Assembly (NCBI RefSeq): GCF_007827595.1
Contig: NZ_VISR01000008.1
Location: 124,001-188,000, forward strand
DNA from: Streptomyces sp. BK340
Lineage (GTDB): Bacteria > Actinomycetota > Actinomycetes > Streptomycetales > Streptomycetaceae
Reading direction: 5' to 3'
DNA length: 64,000 bases
Each line of letters starts with the position of its first letter. The stretch's first letter is position 1. The translations under genes were made by a program, and so were the position numbers. Under the pieces are notes generated by a model. The model ran no database searches and was not told where the DNA came from. It saw only the letters and a list, made by a program, of their open reading frames with translations. Of the stretch, positions 41,488 to 50,079 are shown one piece after another.

Positions 41488-42028
41488 CGCATCAGGCGCC
41501 ACGGCCCTGAGGTCAGCGCTTGCGAGGTGTCCGGAACGGCCGGGCGACAGGCGGTGACGTCGTCGAGGCGCCGACCGGGCTGGGTCAGCCCACGATCCGA
41601 GCACTGGGCCGGTCTCACCGAGGACTGCTGTGCCCCAAGAAGGGGACCGCCATTCGAGTGGCCCGCTCCCTGAAGTGCCTGCGATAGAAGCTCGCGTGTA
41701 CTCCGCAGAGAAAAACTGTCATGGTGGGAGTAGACATTCCGGCGTCGCATGGTTAGCGTTACTACGTACCCAGAAGTCGAAGTGGGCACAGCAGACATGA
41801 ACTGCTGTGCAGGTAGACCAGAAGGACACGGCCCCAGCGGGGCTGTGAGCAGCATTTGTGGTATCCGCGCAATCGAGAGGTAAGGAGCAGAACGCCATCA
41901 GGATCGCCCGGGCGAGGAAGCAGTCCGCCCGGGTACCGCAAGGCCCCGGATTGGAAGGTGGTCCCCGGTCACGCATTCACGATCCCCGCAGCCCCGCCCT
42001 CCCAGGCGGTCCCTGCGGAACAAGAAGG

Positions 42029-42098
42029 CCGGCGCAGTGCGCCGGTAGATGGTGTTGAAAGCTCGGGGCCCGGGTGCCGGTACTGGCACCCGGGCCCC
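42029..42098 (+). promoter_or_regulatory. Structured leader (two tandem hairpins) before MerR-like gene
   Basis: Hairpin 1: 7-bp stem 42029-42035/42039-42045, loop AGT. Hairpin 2: 14-bp stem 42065-42078/42085-42098, loop GGTACT. The linker TAGATGGTGTTGAAAGCTC is single-stranded and the gene starts 27 nt after hairpin 2. I recall a similar leader before cold-shock-associated MerR-like genes in other Streptomyces. It could be a transcription attenuator or temperature-sensitive leader; the sequence alone does not decide. Confidence 0.45.
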
Positions 42099-42125
42099 CC
42101 GACGCGTCCCCGAAAGAAGAGGTCT

Positions 42126-42446
42126 ATGCCGCCTGCCGGTTCCCGTCCCGTCGCCCCTCTCGACGATGACGACTACCCCGCCTACACCATGGGCCGGGCC
42201 GCCGAGATGCTCGGCACCACACCCGCCTTCCTCCGAGCCCTCGGCGAACACCGCCTGATCGCCCCGCTGCGCTCCGAGGGCGGACATCGCCGCTACTCCC
42301 GTTACCAGCTGCGCATCGCCGCCCGCGCCCGCGAACTCGTCGACCAGGGCACCGCCATAGAAGCCGCCTGCCGCATCGTCATCCTCGAAGACCAGCTCGC
42401 AGAGGCCCAGCGCATCAACGAGCAACTGCGCGCCGAAGGCGGCTAG
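42126..42446 (+). CDS. MerR-like helix-turn-helix protein
   Basis: 106 residues from ATG 42126 behind AAGAAGAGG. The MerR DNA-binding domain is seen as YTMGRAAEMLGTTPAFLRALGEHRLIAPLRSEGGHRRYSRYQL, then RARELVDQGTAIEAACRIV and a short C-terminal helix (LEDQLAEAQRINEQL). There is no effector domain and no Cys for metal sensing, so it is a minimal MerR, as commonly found near cold-shock genes in Streptomyces. The target is unknown. The hairpin-rich leader implies post-transcriptional control. Confidence 0.85.
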   Translation: MPPAGSRPVAPLDDDDYPAYTMGRAAEMLGTTPAFLRALGEHRLIAPLRSEGGHRRYSRYQLRIAARARELVDQGTAIEAACRIVILEDQLAEAQRINEQLRAEGG

Positions 42447-42778
42447 CGTCAGGCCACGAGATCAGCCTGATCAGAACACCTGAACCCGAGGCAACCGATG
42501 TCCCGCCGGCGGACGAGGCGGCCGGGCATCCCACCGCCGGTCCACAGCCCAGGCTGGCTCAACGCGTCAACCAGATCCTGACGGAAGAGAAAACCGCGAG
42601 CGGGCGCGATTGATGTACTGGGTGAGACGGGGGAAGCCCGGCGCGAGCCGGTCGGCAAACGCGTCACCGCCCGCGTAGTGGCCACGTCGGTCGATCATGA
42701 GCAATCGGGCCCGCTTCGAGCGCAGGCGAAAGTCGATTGGGCCGATTCCGATCGGTGCCGTACAGTTCACCGTACCGA
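42447..42778 (+). other. Gap with a short coding-like fragment
   Basis: An open stretch from about 42449 to 42614 reads ...AAGHPTAGPQPRLAQRVNQI and ends TASGRD-stop without a good start. The RLAQRVNQIL element vaguely resembles the N-terminus of Streptomyces XRE regulators. Probably a relic; no function assigned. Confidence 0.25.
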
Positions 42779-42852
42779 CGCGGGGTGGAGCAGCTCGGTA
42801 GCTCGCTGGGCTCATAACCCAGAGGTCGCAGGTTCAAATCCTGTCCCCGCTA
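42779..42852 (+). tRNA. Initiator tRNA-fMet (CAT)
   Basis: A 74-nt cloverleaf with anticodon CAT in the loop CTCATAA. Initiator hallmarks are all present: an unpaired C1-T72 end of the acceptor stem, three consecutive G-C pairs in the anticodon stem (GGG/CCC), and the A11-T24 pair in the D stem (GAGC/GCTC). T arm GCAGG-TTCAAAT-CCTGT. The 3' CCA is not encoded (ACT follows), so it must be added enzymatically. A hairpin terminator begins 8 nt downstream. Confidence 0.95.
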
Positions 42853-42859
42853 CTCAAAT

Positions 42860-42889
42860 GTGAAGGCCCGGTATCCACCGGGCCTTCAC
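42860..42889 (+). terminator. tRNA terminator hairpin
   Basis: A 13-bp perfect stem (42860-42872 with 42877-42889), loop ATCC. The following 300 bp to the RNase J gene hold nothing recognised. Confidence 0.85.
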
Positions 42890-43190
42890 TGCGTGTGTGC
42901 CGGTCAGGACCTGGCTCTCGGCGAACAGGGAACCGCGGTCGCAATAGGCGTCAACGCACTGGGCTGCACCGACGCCGTACGCCGCCTCAGCCACCGTGCT
43001 TGTCGACCACGACAACGTGGCGGGCCCCGCTCACTCACTCATGCGTTTCGCCTCCGGCGACGTGTGTGCGATGGCTCCTCATGTGAAGTGCGTTGCCACC
43101 CCGGTCTGCTGGGGTGGCTGCCGACCCCGTGCCCGACCTCGATGCCGGCGGCGCCGCGGCCGGAACGGGACATTGCTGCCGGGCTGTGGC

Positions 43191-44876
43191 TCAGGCGTCG
43201 ATGATGACGGGGATGATGAGGGGCTTGCGGCGGTAGGTGCGGAACGCCCAGTTCGCCACGGCGCGGGCGAGGAGTTGTTCGAGTTGGCGCGCGTCCCCGA
43301 CGCCTTCCTCGGCCGCGGTGGCCAGCGTCTTCTCGATGACAGGGATGACCGGCTCGAAGGTGGTGTCGTCGTGGACGAAGCCGCGGGCCAGGAAGTCGGG
43401 GGCCTCGGCGAGGGCGCCGGTGTCCGCGTCGACGATCGCCACCACCGTGAGCACGCCTTCGGATGCGAGGGTGAGGCGGTCCTTGAGGGACGCCTCGGTG
43501 GCGCCGCCGACTTCCATGCCGTCCACGTAGACGTTGCCGGCGGGGACCTTGCCGGTGATGGATGCGCGCCCGTCGACCAGGTCGACGACTACGCCGTCCT
43601 CGGCGATGACGACCCGTTCGGGGTCGACACCGGTACGGATGGCGAGGTCGGCGTTGGCCCGCAGGTGGCGCCATTCGCCGTGCACGGGCATGACGTTGCG
43701 GGGTTTGACGATGTTGTAGCAGTAGACGAGTTCGCCGGCGCTGGCGTGCCCGGAGACGTGCACCTTGGCGTTGCCCTTGTGGACCACGTGGGCGCCCCAC
43801 CGGGTGAGTCCGTTGATCACCCGGTAGATGGCGTTCTCGTTGCCGGGGATGAGGGAGCTGGCGAGCAGGACGGTGTCGTCCTTGCCGATGCGGATCATGT
43901 GGTCGCGGTTGGCCATCCGCGACAGCGCGGCCATCGGTTCGCCCTGGGAGCCGGTGCACACCAGAGTGATCTTGTGGTCCGGGAGCTTCTCCAGCTCCTT
44001 CGTGCTCACGACCAGACCGGAGGGGACCTTCAGATAGCCCAGGTCACGGGCGATGCCCATGTTGCGGACCATCGACCGGCCGACGAAGGCGACCTTGCGG
44101 CCGTGCTGGTGGGCGGCGTCCAGGACCTGCTGGATGCGGTGCACGTGGCTGGCGAAGCTGGAGACGATGACCCGGCGCGGCGCGGTGCGCATCACCTGCT
44201 CGATCGCCGGGTTCAGCTCACGCTCGGAGGTGGTGAAGCCGGGTACCTCGGCGTTGGTGGAGTCGGTGAGGAACAGGTCCACGCCCTCCTCGCCGAGGCG
44301 GGCGAAGGCGCGCAGATCGGTGATGCGATCGTCGAGAGGGAACTGGTCCATCTTGAAGTCGCCGGTGTGCAGCACCATCCCGGCCCGGGTGCGGATCGCG
44401 ACCGCGAGGCTGTCGGGGATGGAGTGGTTGACCGCCACGAACTCGCAGTCGAAGGGCCCGAAGCCACGCCGGTCGCCCTCCCGCACCCGCACCGTGCGCG
44501 GCCGGATGCCGTGTTCCTTGAGCTTGGCCTCCAGGAACGCCAGCGTCAGCTTGGAGCCGACGACGGGAATGTCGGACCGCTCCCGCAGCAGGTACGGCAC
44601 GCCGCCGATGTGGTCCTCGTGGCCGTGAGTGAGGACCACGGCCACGATGTCGTCCAGCCGGTCCCGGATCGAGGTGAAGTCCGGCAGGATCACGTCCACG
44701 CCGGGCTGGGTCTCCTCGGGGAACAACACGCCGCAGTCGACGATCAGCAGCTTGCCCGCGTGCTCGAAGACGGTCATGTTGCGGCCGATCTCACCCAGGC
44801 CGCCCAGGGCGATGACCCGCAGCCCTCCTTCGGGAAGGGGCGGGGCGGCTTTCAGCTCGGGATGCGGATGACTCAT
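43191..44876 (-). CDS. rnj: Ribonuclease J
   Basis: 561 residues, metallo-beta-lactamase/beta-CASP fold. The zinc motif is H84-G-H86-E-D88-H89 in VLTHGHEDHIGG. Further blocks: HTGDFKMDQFP, the beta-CASP region SSFASHVHRIQQVL and GSQGEPMAALSRMA, and HVSGHASAGEL near 370-390. The N-terminus GLRVIALGGLGEIGRNMTVFE is diagnostic for RNase J. It acts as a 5'-3' exonuclease and endonuclease in mRNA turnover and rRNA maturation. Streptomyces usually has one essential-like copy beside dapA. This copy lacks dapA next to it, so it may be a second paralogue. Confidence 0.95.
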   Translation of the reverse strand: MSHPHPELKAAPPLPEGGLRVIALGGLGEIGRNMTVFEHAGKLLIVDCGVLFPEETQPGVDVILPDFTSIRDRLDDIVAVVLTHGHEDHIGGVPYLLRERSDIPVVGSKLTLAFLEAKLKEHGIRPRTVRVREGDRRGFGPFDCEFVAVNHSIPDSLAVAIRTRAGMVLHTGDFKMDQFPLDDRITDLRAFARLGEEGVDLFLTDSTNAEVPGFTTSERELNPAIEQVMRTAPRRVIVSSFASHVHRIQQVLDAAHQHGRKVAFVGRSMVRNMGIARDLGYLKVPSGLVVSTKELEKLPDHKITLVCTGSQGEPMAALSRMANRDHMIRIGKDDTVLLASSLIPGNENAIYRVINGLTRWGAHVVHKGNAKVHVSGHASAGELVYCYNIVKPRNVMPVHGEWRHLRANADLAIRTGVDPERVVIAEDGVVVDLVDGRASITGKVPAGNVYVDGMEVGGATEASLKDRLTLASEGVLTVVAIVDADTGALAEAPDFLARGFVHDDTTFEPVIPVIEKTLATAAEEGVGDARQLEQLLARAVANWAFRTYRRKPLIIPVIIDA

Positions 44877-45834
44877 ACCCTGACGGTACCCGGAGAACGG
44901 GACAGGGTGATCCATTGCCTGCGGGATCTGAGCGCTCGATACGACCCGCCGCCGACGACGGACTGTCGCTCGTCGACCGCTGGCCGGGGATGGTGCGTTG
45001 CTGATGCCGAGGGGTCTGTCTCGACAGGGGCGTGCCGACCATGTGCCGTCACTGTTCTGACCGCCCGAGCGGGCCGGTGCCAACCACGTGATGAGCCGTC
45101 GGGCCGGAAGGTGGACGAGCGTGACCGGTACGTCCCTCGCCCCGTGTACCCGCCGACGTCGGCCGACGGGGGAGGTGGTCCTTGGAGTGGACACGCACCG
45201 GGACGCTCATGGGGCTGCCGCGCTCTTCGTCACCCTGCTGATCACCATGGGGGACAACCCCGAGCGGCCGAATGATGTCGTTCTTCAGGACGAGCTGCCC
45301 GTCGCCGGCCCCCGGCACGCCGGCCTTCCTCGCCTCGGCCGCGGCAGTGTGTGGCCAGCCGGCGCACGCGCCAGGACGCGGTCGGGTTGGCCGGACAGCG
45401 GGACGGCGGCCGGAGCGGGACCTGGTGATCGGTGGCTTCACCGGCCCGGAGATCGCCTCAGCCCGGGCAGTGAGGGCTCGAAGTCACGGATGCATCCAGT
45501 TCGCCGCAGTGGCGGGTTTGCGATCGCCGGAAGGCGGGACGAGTATTTTTTTAGGGCGTGATGACCGGGGCACCCCTGATGCCGACACCGTCGATGCAGC
45601 GCCCCCTCCTGGTCACGCCCACGCTCACAGCCGACAAGCGTCACCGTGAAGGAAGCGGCGCAGCGAACAGGACCGAACCTGCTCATTCGGTGGCCTGGCC
45701 GGGGCGGCGGGTGGGGCATCCAGCCCCGGCGCCTTGACGGGACTTCAGAAATCGGCCGATGGCTTCATGACCGAGGCTGCATGACCGGGTCGATGGCCGC
45801 CGTGGGGCGGAGGCAGAGCGGAAGGAGTCTGCCC
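44877..45834. other. 950-bp gap with an IS110 relic and no intact gene
   Basis: Apart from the transposase fragment at 45121-45270, several frames are open but none has family resemblance, a ribosome site and codon bias together. Position 45545-45552 carries a T8 run, rare in this GC-rich DNA. Confidence 0.5.
45121..45270 (+). pseudogene. Internally deleted IS110-family transposase relic
   Basis: The frame from GTG 45121 reads VTGTSLAPCTRRRRPTGE and then VVLGVDTHRDAHGAA, the N-terminal DEDD-motif region of an IS110 transposase. It is followed directly by ALFVTLLITMGDNPER, which belongs to the C-terminal helix-hairpin-helix region about 250 residues further on in full-length proteins. The middle is deleted in frame and the end is lost. 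Inactive. Confidence 0.55.
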
Positions 45835-46053
45835 ATGCGGATCGTCGTGGACCTGAATCGGTGCCAGGGATACGCGCAGTGCGTGTATCTGGCGCACGAG
45901 GTCTTCAGGTTGAACGGCCAGGAGGCGCTCACCTATGAGCCGAACCCCGACGACGAGCGGCGCCTGCAGGTCGAGCGAGCGGCTGCGGCGTGCCCGGTGC
46001 AGGCGATCGTGATCGACCGCTTGGACGGCGCGAAGCGGGGCGAGACGCCATGA
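45835..46053 (+). CDS. [3Fe-4S] ferredoxin
   Basis: 72 residues, MRIVVDLNRCQGYAQCVYLA at the N-terminus. Only three cysteines are present, C10 and C16 (C-x5-C) and C53 (CP), so it carries a 3Fe-4S cluster, as in actinobacterial P450 ferredoxins. ATG 45835 follows GGAAGGAG. It overlaps the ferredoxin reductase gene by 4 bp (ATGA) and is the electron carrier between that reductase and the P450 encoded third. Confidence 0.93.
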   Translation: MRIVVDLNRCQGYAQCVYLAHEVFRLNGQEALTYEPNPDDERRLQVERAAAACPVQAIVIDRLDGAKRGETP

Positions 46054-47453
46054 CTCTGCGGGCAACGGTCGGAGAGCTGGTGCGGGAGTTCCGGGCCAGC
46101 GGCAGGATCGTCATCGTGGGCGCTTCTCTGGCCGGGCTGCGGGCCGCGGAGACGCTGCGCGAGGAAGGCTTCACCGGTTCCCTGACCATCATCGGGGACG
46201 AGCCGTACGAGCCCTACGACCGTCCGCCGCTGTCCAAACAGGTACTCAAGGGCTGGGTGCCGGCCGACCACACCAAACTGCCCCGCATGCGAGAAGTGGA
46301 CGCGGAATGGCGGCTCGGGGTGGCCGCCGTCGGGCTGGACCGCGTGACCAAGCTGGTGCAGCTGGCCGACGGGGAGCAGGTTCCGTACGACCGGTTGCTG
46401 ATCGCCACGGGCACCCGCGCGCGACAGTGGCCGAACCCGGCCGAGGCAGCCCTGCACGGGGTGCACACGATTCGCTCGCGTGATGATGCCGCGCAGCTGC
46501 AGAAGGAGCTGGCCGAGCCGCCGTCGCGGGTCCTGGTCATCGGCGCCGGGTTCATCGGCTCGGAAGTGGCCTCCGTCTGCCGGGAGCTCGGCATCCCGGT
46601 GACCGTCGCCGAGCGGGGTTCGGCGCCGCTGGTCGGCGCGCTGGGCGGGGTGATCGGGGAGATCTCCGCGCAGATGCAGCGTGATCATGGCGTTGACCTG
46701 CGCTGCGGGCTGGGCGTGTCGTCGCTGGAGGGCGACTCCGAAGGGCATGTGCGGCGGGCGCACCTGTCCGACGGAGCCACTGTCGACGCCGATGTGGTGG
46801 TGGCCTCGCTGGGGTCGATCCGGAACGTGGAATGGCTGGAGGGCTCCGGGCTGGCGGCCGGCTTCTGGGGTGTCGGCTGCGATGCCGGTGGCCGCGCCTT
46901 CGACATCAACGGTGTGGTCACCGACAGCATCTACGTGGCAGGTGACGTGGCGCGTGCGCCACACGTGCTGTACGAGTACCAGTTCCTGGCGATGGAACAC
47001 TGGGACAACGCTGTTTTCGGCGCCGAGGTAGCGGCGCACAACATGGTGAACCTGGAGCCCCACTATCGTCCGCATCTGCTGCTGCCCGGCTTCTGGTCCG
47101 GCCAGTTCGGCGTGAACATCAAGTCTGTCGGGGTACCGCCTTTCGGCGACGAGATCGTCTTCACCCAGGGGTCCGTCGAGGAGCGCCGTTTCGCCGCCGC
47201 CTACGGCCACCGGGGCCGCATCGTCGCGGCCGTCACCTTCGATCACGGCAAGTGGCTCGAGTACTACGGGAAGCTGATCGAGCAATCAGGTCCGTTCCCG
47301 CCTCCGCCGCCGGGCTGGGACCAGCCGCCCGACATGAAGCCGGTGCCGGCCGAGTTCCCCGACCCGAGGGTCCCGACCGCGGCCCCGGACGTCGTTCTGA
47401 CCGGACATGCCCCGAGCGAGCGGACGGCCGAGTTCAGGCCCCGCCGTCACTGA
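46050..47453 (+). CDS. FAD-dependent ferredoxin reductase
   Basis: 467 residues. First nucleotide motif IVIVGASLAGLRAAETLRE, PYDRPPLSKQ near 60, ATGTRAR, second nucleotide motif VLVIGAGFIGSEVASVC, and the FAD-binding SIYVAGDVARAP near 305. The C-terminal reductase-like domain is followed by a proline-rich 40-residue tail. It takes electrons from NAD(P)H and passes them to the ferredoxin. Longer at the C-terminus than typical 400-residue members. Coupled to the ferredoxin gene. Confidence 0.92.
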   Translation: MTLRATVGELVREFRASGRIVIVGASLAGLRAAETLREEGFTGSLTIIGDEPYEPYDRPPLSKQVLKGWVPADHTKLPRMREVDAEWRLGVAAVGLDRVTKLVQLADGEQVPYDRLLIATGTRARQWPNPAEAALHGVHTIRSRDDAAQLQKELAEPPSRVLVIGAGFIGSEVASVCRELGIPVTVAERGSAPLVGALGGVIGEISAQMQRDHGVDLRCGLGVSSLEGDSEGHVRRAHLSDGATVDADVVVASLGSIRNVEWLEGSGLAAGFWGVGCDAGGRAFDINGVVTDSIYVAGDVARAPHVLYEYQFLAMEHWDNAVFGAEVAAHNMVNLEPHYRPHLLLPGFWSGQFGVNIKSVGVPPFGDEIVFTQGSVEERRFAAAYGHRGRIVAAVTFDHGKWLEYYGKLIEQSGPFPPPPPGWDQPPDMKPVPAEFPDPRVPTAAPDVVLTGHAPSERTAEFRPRRH

Positions 47454-47513
47454 CGCGCTCGCCGGGCCGACCTGTAGGCGGACAGCATCGACAGGAAGAA
47501 GGAGGGGAGCCTC

Positions 47514-48788
47514 GTGGTCGAGGAAACCCCCTGGCAGCAGGCGCTTCGCTACGCCAACCGCGCCAATCCGTACCCGTTCTACGAGGAACTGCGCAAGACA
47601 CCCGTGGCGCGGCAGCCGGACGGGACCTTTGTCGTCAGCACCTACCGGGAGATCGTCACGCTGCTCCACGACCCCCGGGTCAGCTCGGATCCCCGCAAGT
47701 GCCCCGTCCCGGCCGCAGCCCCGGCCGAGGGAGCGGCGGAGGAGGAGGCCGAGCCGATCACGGAGGCGGTCATCTCATTGGAGCCGAACATCATCACCCA
47801 GGATCCACCCGAGCACGATAGGGACCGCCGGACGCTGACGCCGCAATTCGTCGGCCCTCCCCATTCCCCTCACCTGATCTCCGACCTGGAGCCCGAGATC
47901 CATCGCATCGTGGCCGGGCTCCTGGACGACATGGAGGGCAAGAGCAGGATCGATGCCGTCGACGACTTCGCCTACCCCCTGCCGGTGACGGTGATCTGCA
48001 AGGTGCTGGGCGTGCCGCTGGAGGACGAGTCACGCTTCCACCAGTGGATCGAAACGGCTCTGGACGCCTTGGACTTCGGCCCCGAGGCCGCCTCCGAAGA
48101 GATGCAGAGCCGGCTGGCAGGGGGGCGCCAAGCCGTGCAGGAGTTCGGGCAGTTCGCAGCCGAGCTGCTCGACGCGTATGCCCGAAGGCCCGGCCCGGGC
48201 ATGCTTTCGGCCATGGTGAACGAGGACGGCCCGGAGGGACAGATGTCCAAGGGTGTGCTCGCCAGCAACGCCCTGCTCCTGATCTTCGCGGGACACGAAA
48301 CCACGGTCAACCTCATCGCCCACAGCGTGCTCACCCTGCTGCGCCACCCCGACGCGCTGGAGGAACTGCGCCGCCGTCCGGAGCTGATCGTGCCCGCGGT
48401 GGAGGAACTGCTGCGCTTCGAGTCGTCCGTGCAGTTCTGGCACACCCGCTCCGCCGTGGAGGACATCGACATCGCCGGCACCACCATCCCGAAGGGGGCG
48501 CCGATCTTCCTGGCGTACGGCTCGGCCAACCGCGACCCGGAACGGTTCACCGACCCCGACGAACTCGACCTCGAACGCCGCGACAACCAGCACCTCGGAT
48601 TCAGCCAGGGCATCCACTTCTGCTTCGGCGCCCCGCTCGCGCGACTCGAGGTCCAGATTGCGGTCGGCGAGTTCGTCCGCCGGGTGCGGAATCCCCGGCT
48701 CCTCGAGGACCCGCCGCCGTACCGGCACAACCAGATATTCCGCGGCCCGCGTCACGTCCTGGTCGACATCGACGGCATCCGGGACTGA
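47514..48788 (+). CDS. Cytochrome P450 with dedicated redox partners
   Basis: 424 residues. I-helix AGHETT (about 262-267), ExxR in VEELLRFESS, and heme loop GFSQGIHFCFGAP with C370 as ligand. An acidic insertion (PAAAPAEGAAEEEAEPITEAV) in the N-terminal third is unusual and may be a surface loop. GTG 47514 has GGAGGGGAG 5 nt upstream. With the ferredoxin, its reductase and the following alcohol dehydrogenase it forms a complete class-I oxidation module: hydroxylation, then oxidation of the alcohol. Substrate unknown. Confidence 0.93.
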   Translation: MVEETPWQQALRYANRANPYPFYEELRKTPVARQPDGTFVVSTYREIVTLLHDPRVSSDPRKCPVPAAAPAEGAAEEEAEPITEAVISLEPNIITQDPPEHDRDRRTLTPQFVGPPHSPHLISDLEPEIHRIVAGLLDDMEGKSRIDAVDDFAYPLPVTVICKVLGVPLEDESRFHQWIETALDALDFGPEAASEEMQSRLAGGRQAVQEFGQFAAELLDAYARRPGPGMLSAMVNEDGPEGQMSKGVLASNALLLIFAGHETTVNLIAHSVLTLLRHPDALEELRRRPELIVPAVEELLRFESSVQFWHTRSAVEDIDIAGTTIPKGAPIFLAYGSANRDPERFTDPDELDLERRDNQHLGFSQGIHFCFGAPLARLEVQIAVGEFVRRVRNPRLLEDPPPYRHNQIFRGPRHVLVDIDGIRD

Positions 48789-48811
48789 CCCGGTGTGCGT
48801 GAGGGATCGCT

Positions 48812-49855
48812 ATGCGGGCTTTTCAACTCGTCGGTTGGCGGCAGCCGCCCGAGCTGCGCGAGGTGCCGGTGCCCGAGCCCGGCGCGGGCCAGGTCCTGGT
48901 GAAGGTCGCAGGTGCCGGTGCCTGTCACTCCGATCTGCACATCATGCAGGCGCCTGCACCGCTACCCGGCTTCACGAATCCGCCCTTCACGCTCGGCCAT
49001 GAGAACGCGGGATGGGTGGAGCGGCTGGGACCGGGCGTCACCGGGTTCCAGCCCGGGGACCCTGTGATCGTCTACGGCTCCTGGGGTTGTGGCATCTGCC
49101 CATGCTGCCGTCAAGGTCAGGAGAACTACTGCCAGAAGCGCGCGGGTGAGGGACCGGGCCTGCGCGGTGGACACGACGGCGGCATGGCCGAGTACCTGCT
49201 GGTCCCGGCGGCGCGCTACCTGATTCCGCTCGGCACCCTCGATCCCCGCCAGGCCGCCCCGCTCAGCGACGCCGGACTGACCGGCTATCACGCTGTGAAG
49301 CGGTCGCTGCACCTGCTGGGACCGGGCTCGACCGCGGTCGTGATCGGGGCCGGCGGTCTGGGCCAGATGACCATTCAGATCCTGCGCGCGCTCAGCGCGG
49401 CGACCACCGTCGTCGCCGTGGACACCGACGCCGGCAAGCTGGAGACCGCCCAGCGCTTGGGTGCCGAGGAGGCTCTGCTCTCGGGCGACGAGGCGATCGC
49501 GCGCATCAGGGACATGACGGCGCAGCAGGGCGCTCAGCTCGTGCTGGACATGGTGGGCGTGGACGCGACCCTGCGGATGGCTGCCCGGGTGGCCAGGGTG
49601 CTCGGGCACCTGACCATTGTCGGACTCGGCGGCGGAGCCCTGCCCGTCGACTTCTCCAGCCCGCCGCACGAGTGCTCGGTCGCCTCGCCCTACTGGGGCT
49701 CCCTCACCGAACTGATGGATGTGATCACGCTCGCCCAGCAGGAAAAGATCAAGGTGCTGGTCGAGCACTTCCCCCTGCAACGCGCGAACGAGGCTTACCA
49801 GCTCCTGCACGACGGCAGGATCCAAGGACGTGCCGTCATCACTCCCCACGCGTGA
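48812..49855 (+). CDS. Zinc-dependent NAD(P) alcohol dehydrogenase
   Basis: 347 residues. Catalytic zinc ligands C38 (GACHSD) and H63-E64 (GHENAG). Structural zinc site C93-x2-C96-x2-C99-x7-C107. Rossmann motif VIGAGGLGQMTIQIL near 170, then a conserved VVAVDTDAGKLETAQRLGA in which the Asp after the second strand favours NAD+. It lies 23 bp after the P450 gene and probably oxidises its hydroxylated product. Confidence 0.93.
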   Translation: MRAFQLVGWRQPPELREVPVPEPGAGQVLVKVAGAGACHSDLHIMQAPAPLPGFTNPPFTLGHENAGWVERLGPGVTGFQPGDPVIVYGSWGCGICPCCRQGQENYCQKRAGEGPGLRGGHDGGMAEYLLVPAARYLIPLGTLDPRQAAPLSDAGLTGYHAVKRSLHLLGPGSTAVVIGAGGLGQMTIQILRALSAATTVVAVDTDAGKLETAQRLGAEEALLSGDEAIARIRDMTAQQGAQLVLDMVGVDATLRMAARVARVLGHLTIVGLGGGALPVDFSSPPHECSVASPYWGSLTELMDVITLAQQEKIKVLVEHFPLQRANEAYQLLHDGRIQGRAVITPHA

Positions 49856-50079
49856 ATGCCGTCGTTCACCCGAACGGGACACCGCGACTGCGCCTGGCCG
49901 TCGGCATCGGACGGTCCGGCGGATACGCACCCCGGCTCCCGCAGGACGGAGGAGTTTGCCCGGAACACCTCATGCGCCACACGGTCCCCTGCCCTTTCCG
50001 CCGAGCGACATGAGGCTGATCGGGTGACGATGGAGATGTAGTGACGTGACCACGGTGCTCACAGAAGGAGGTAGGTGCC

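Noticed and set aside
42779..42852. tRNA as an integration site of a mobile element
   Set aside because: I found no second copy of the tRNA 3' end and no integrase gene in the window.
42996..45275. 759-codon plus-strand open frame
   Set aside because: Antisense of RNase J; composition is Gly/Val/Asp-rich shadow sequence.
45545..45552. T8 run as a rho-independent terminator tail
   Set aside because: No stable hairpin precedes it on either strand.
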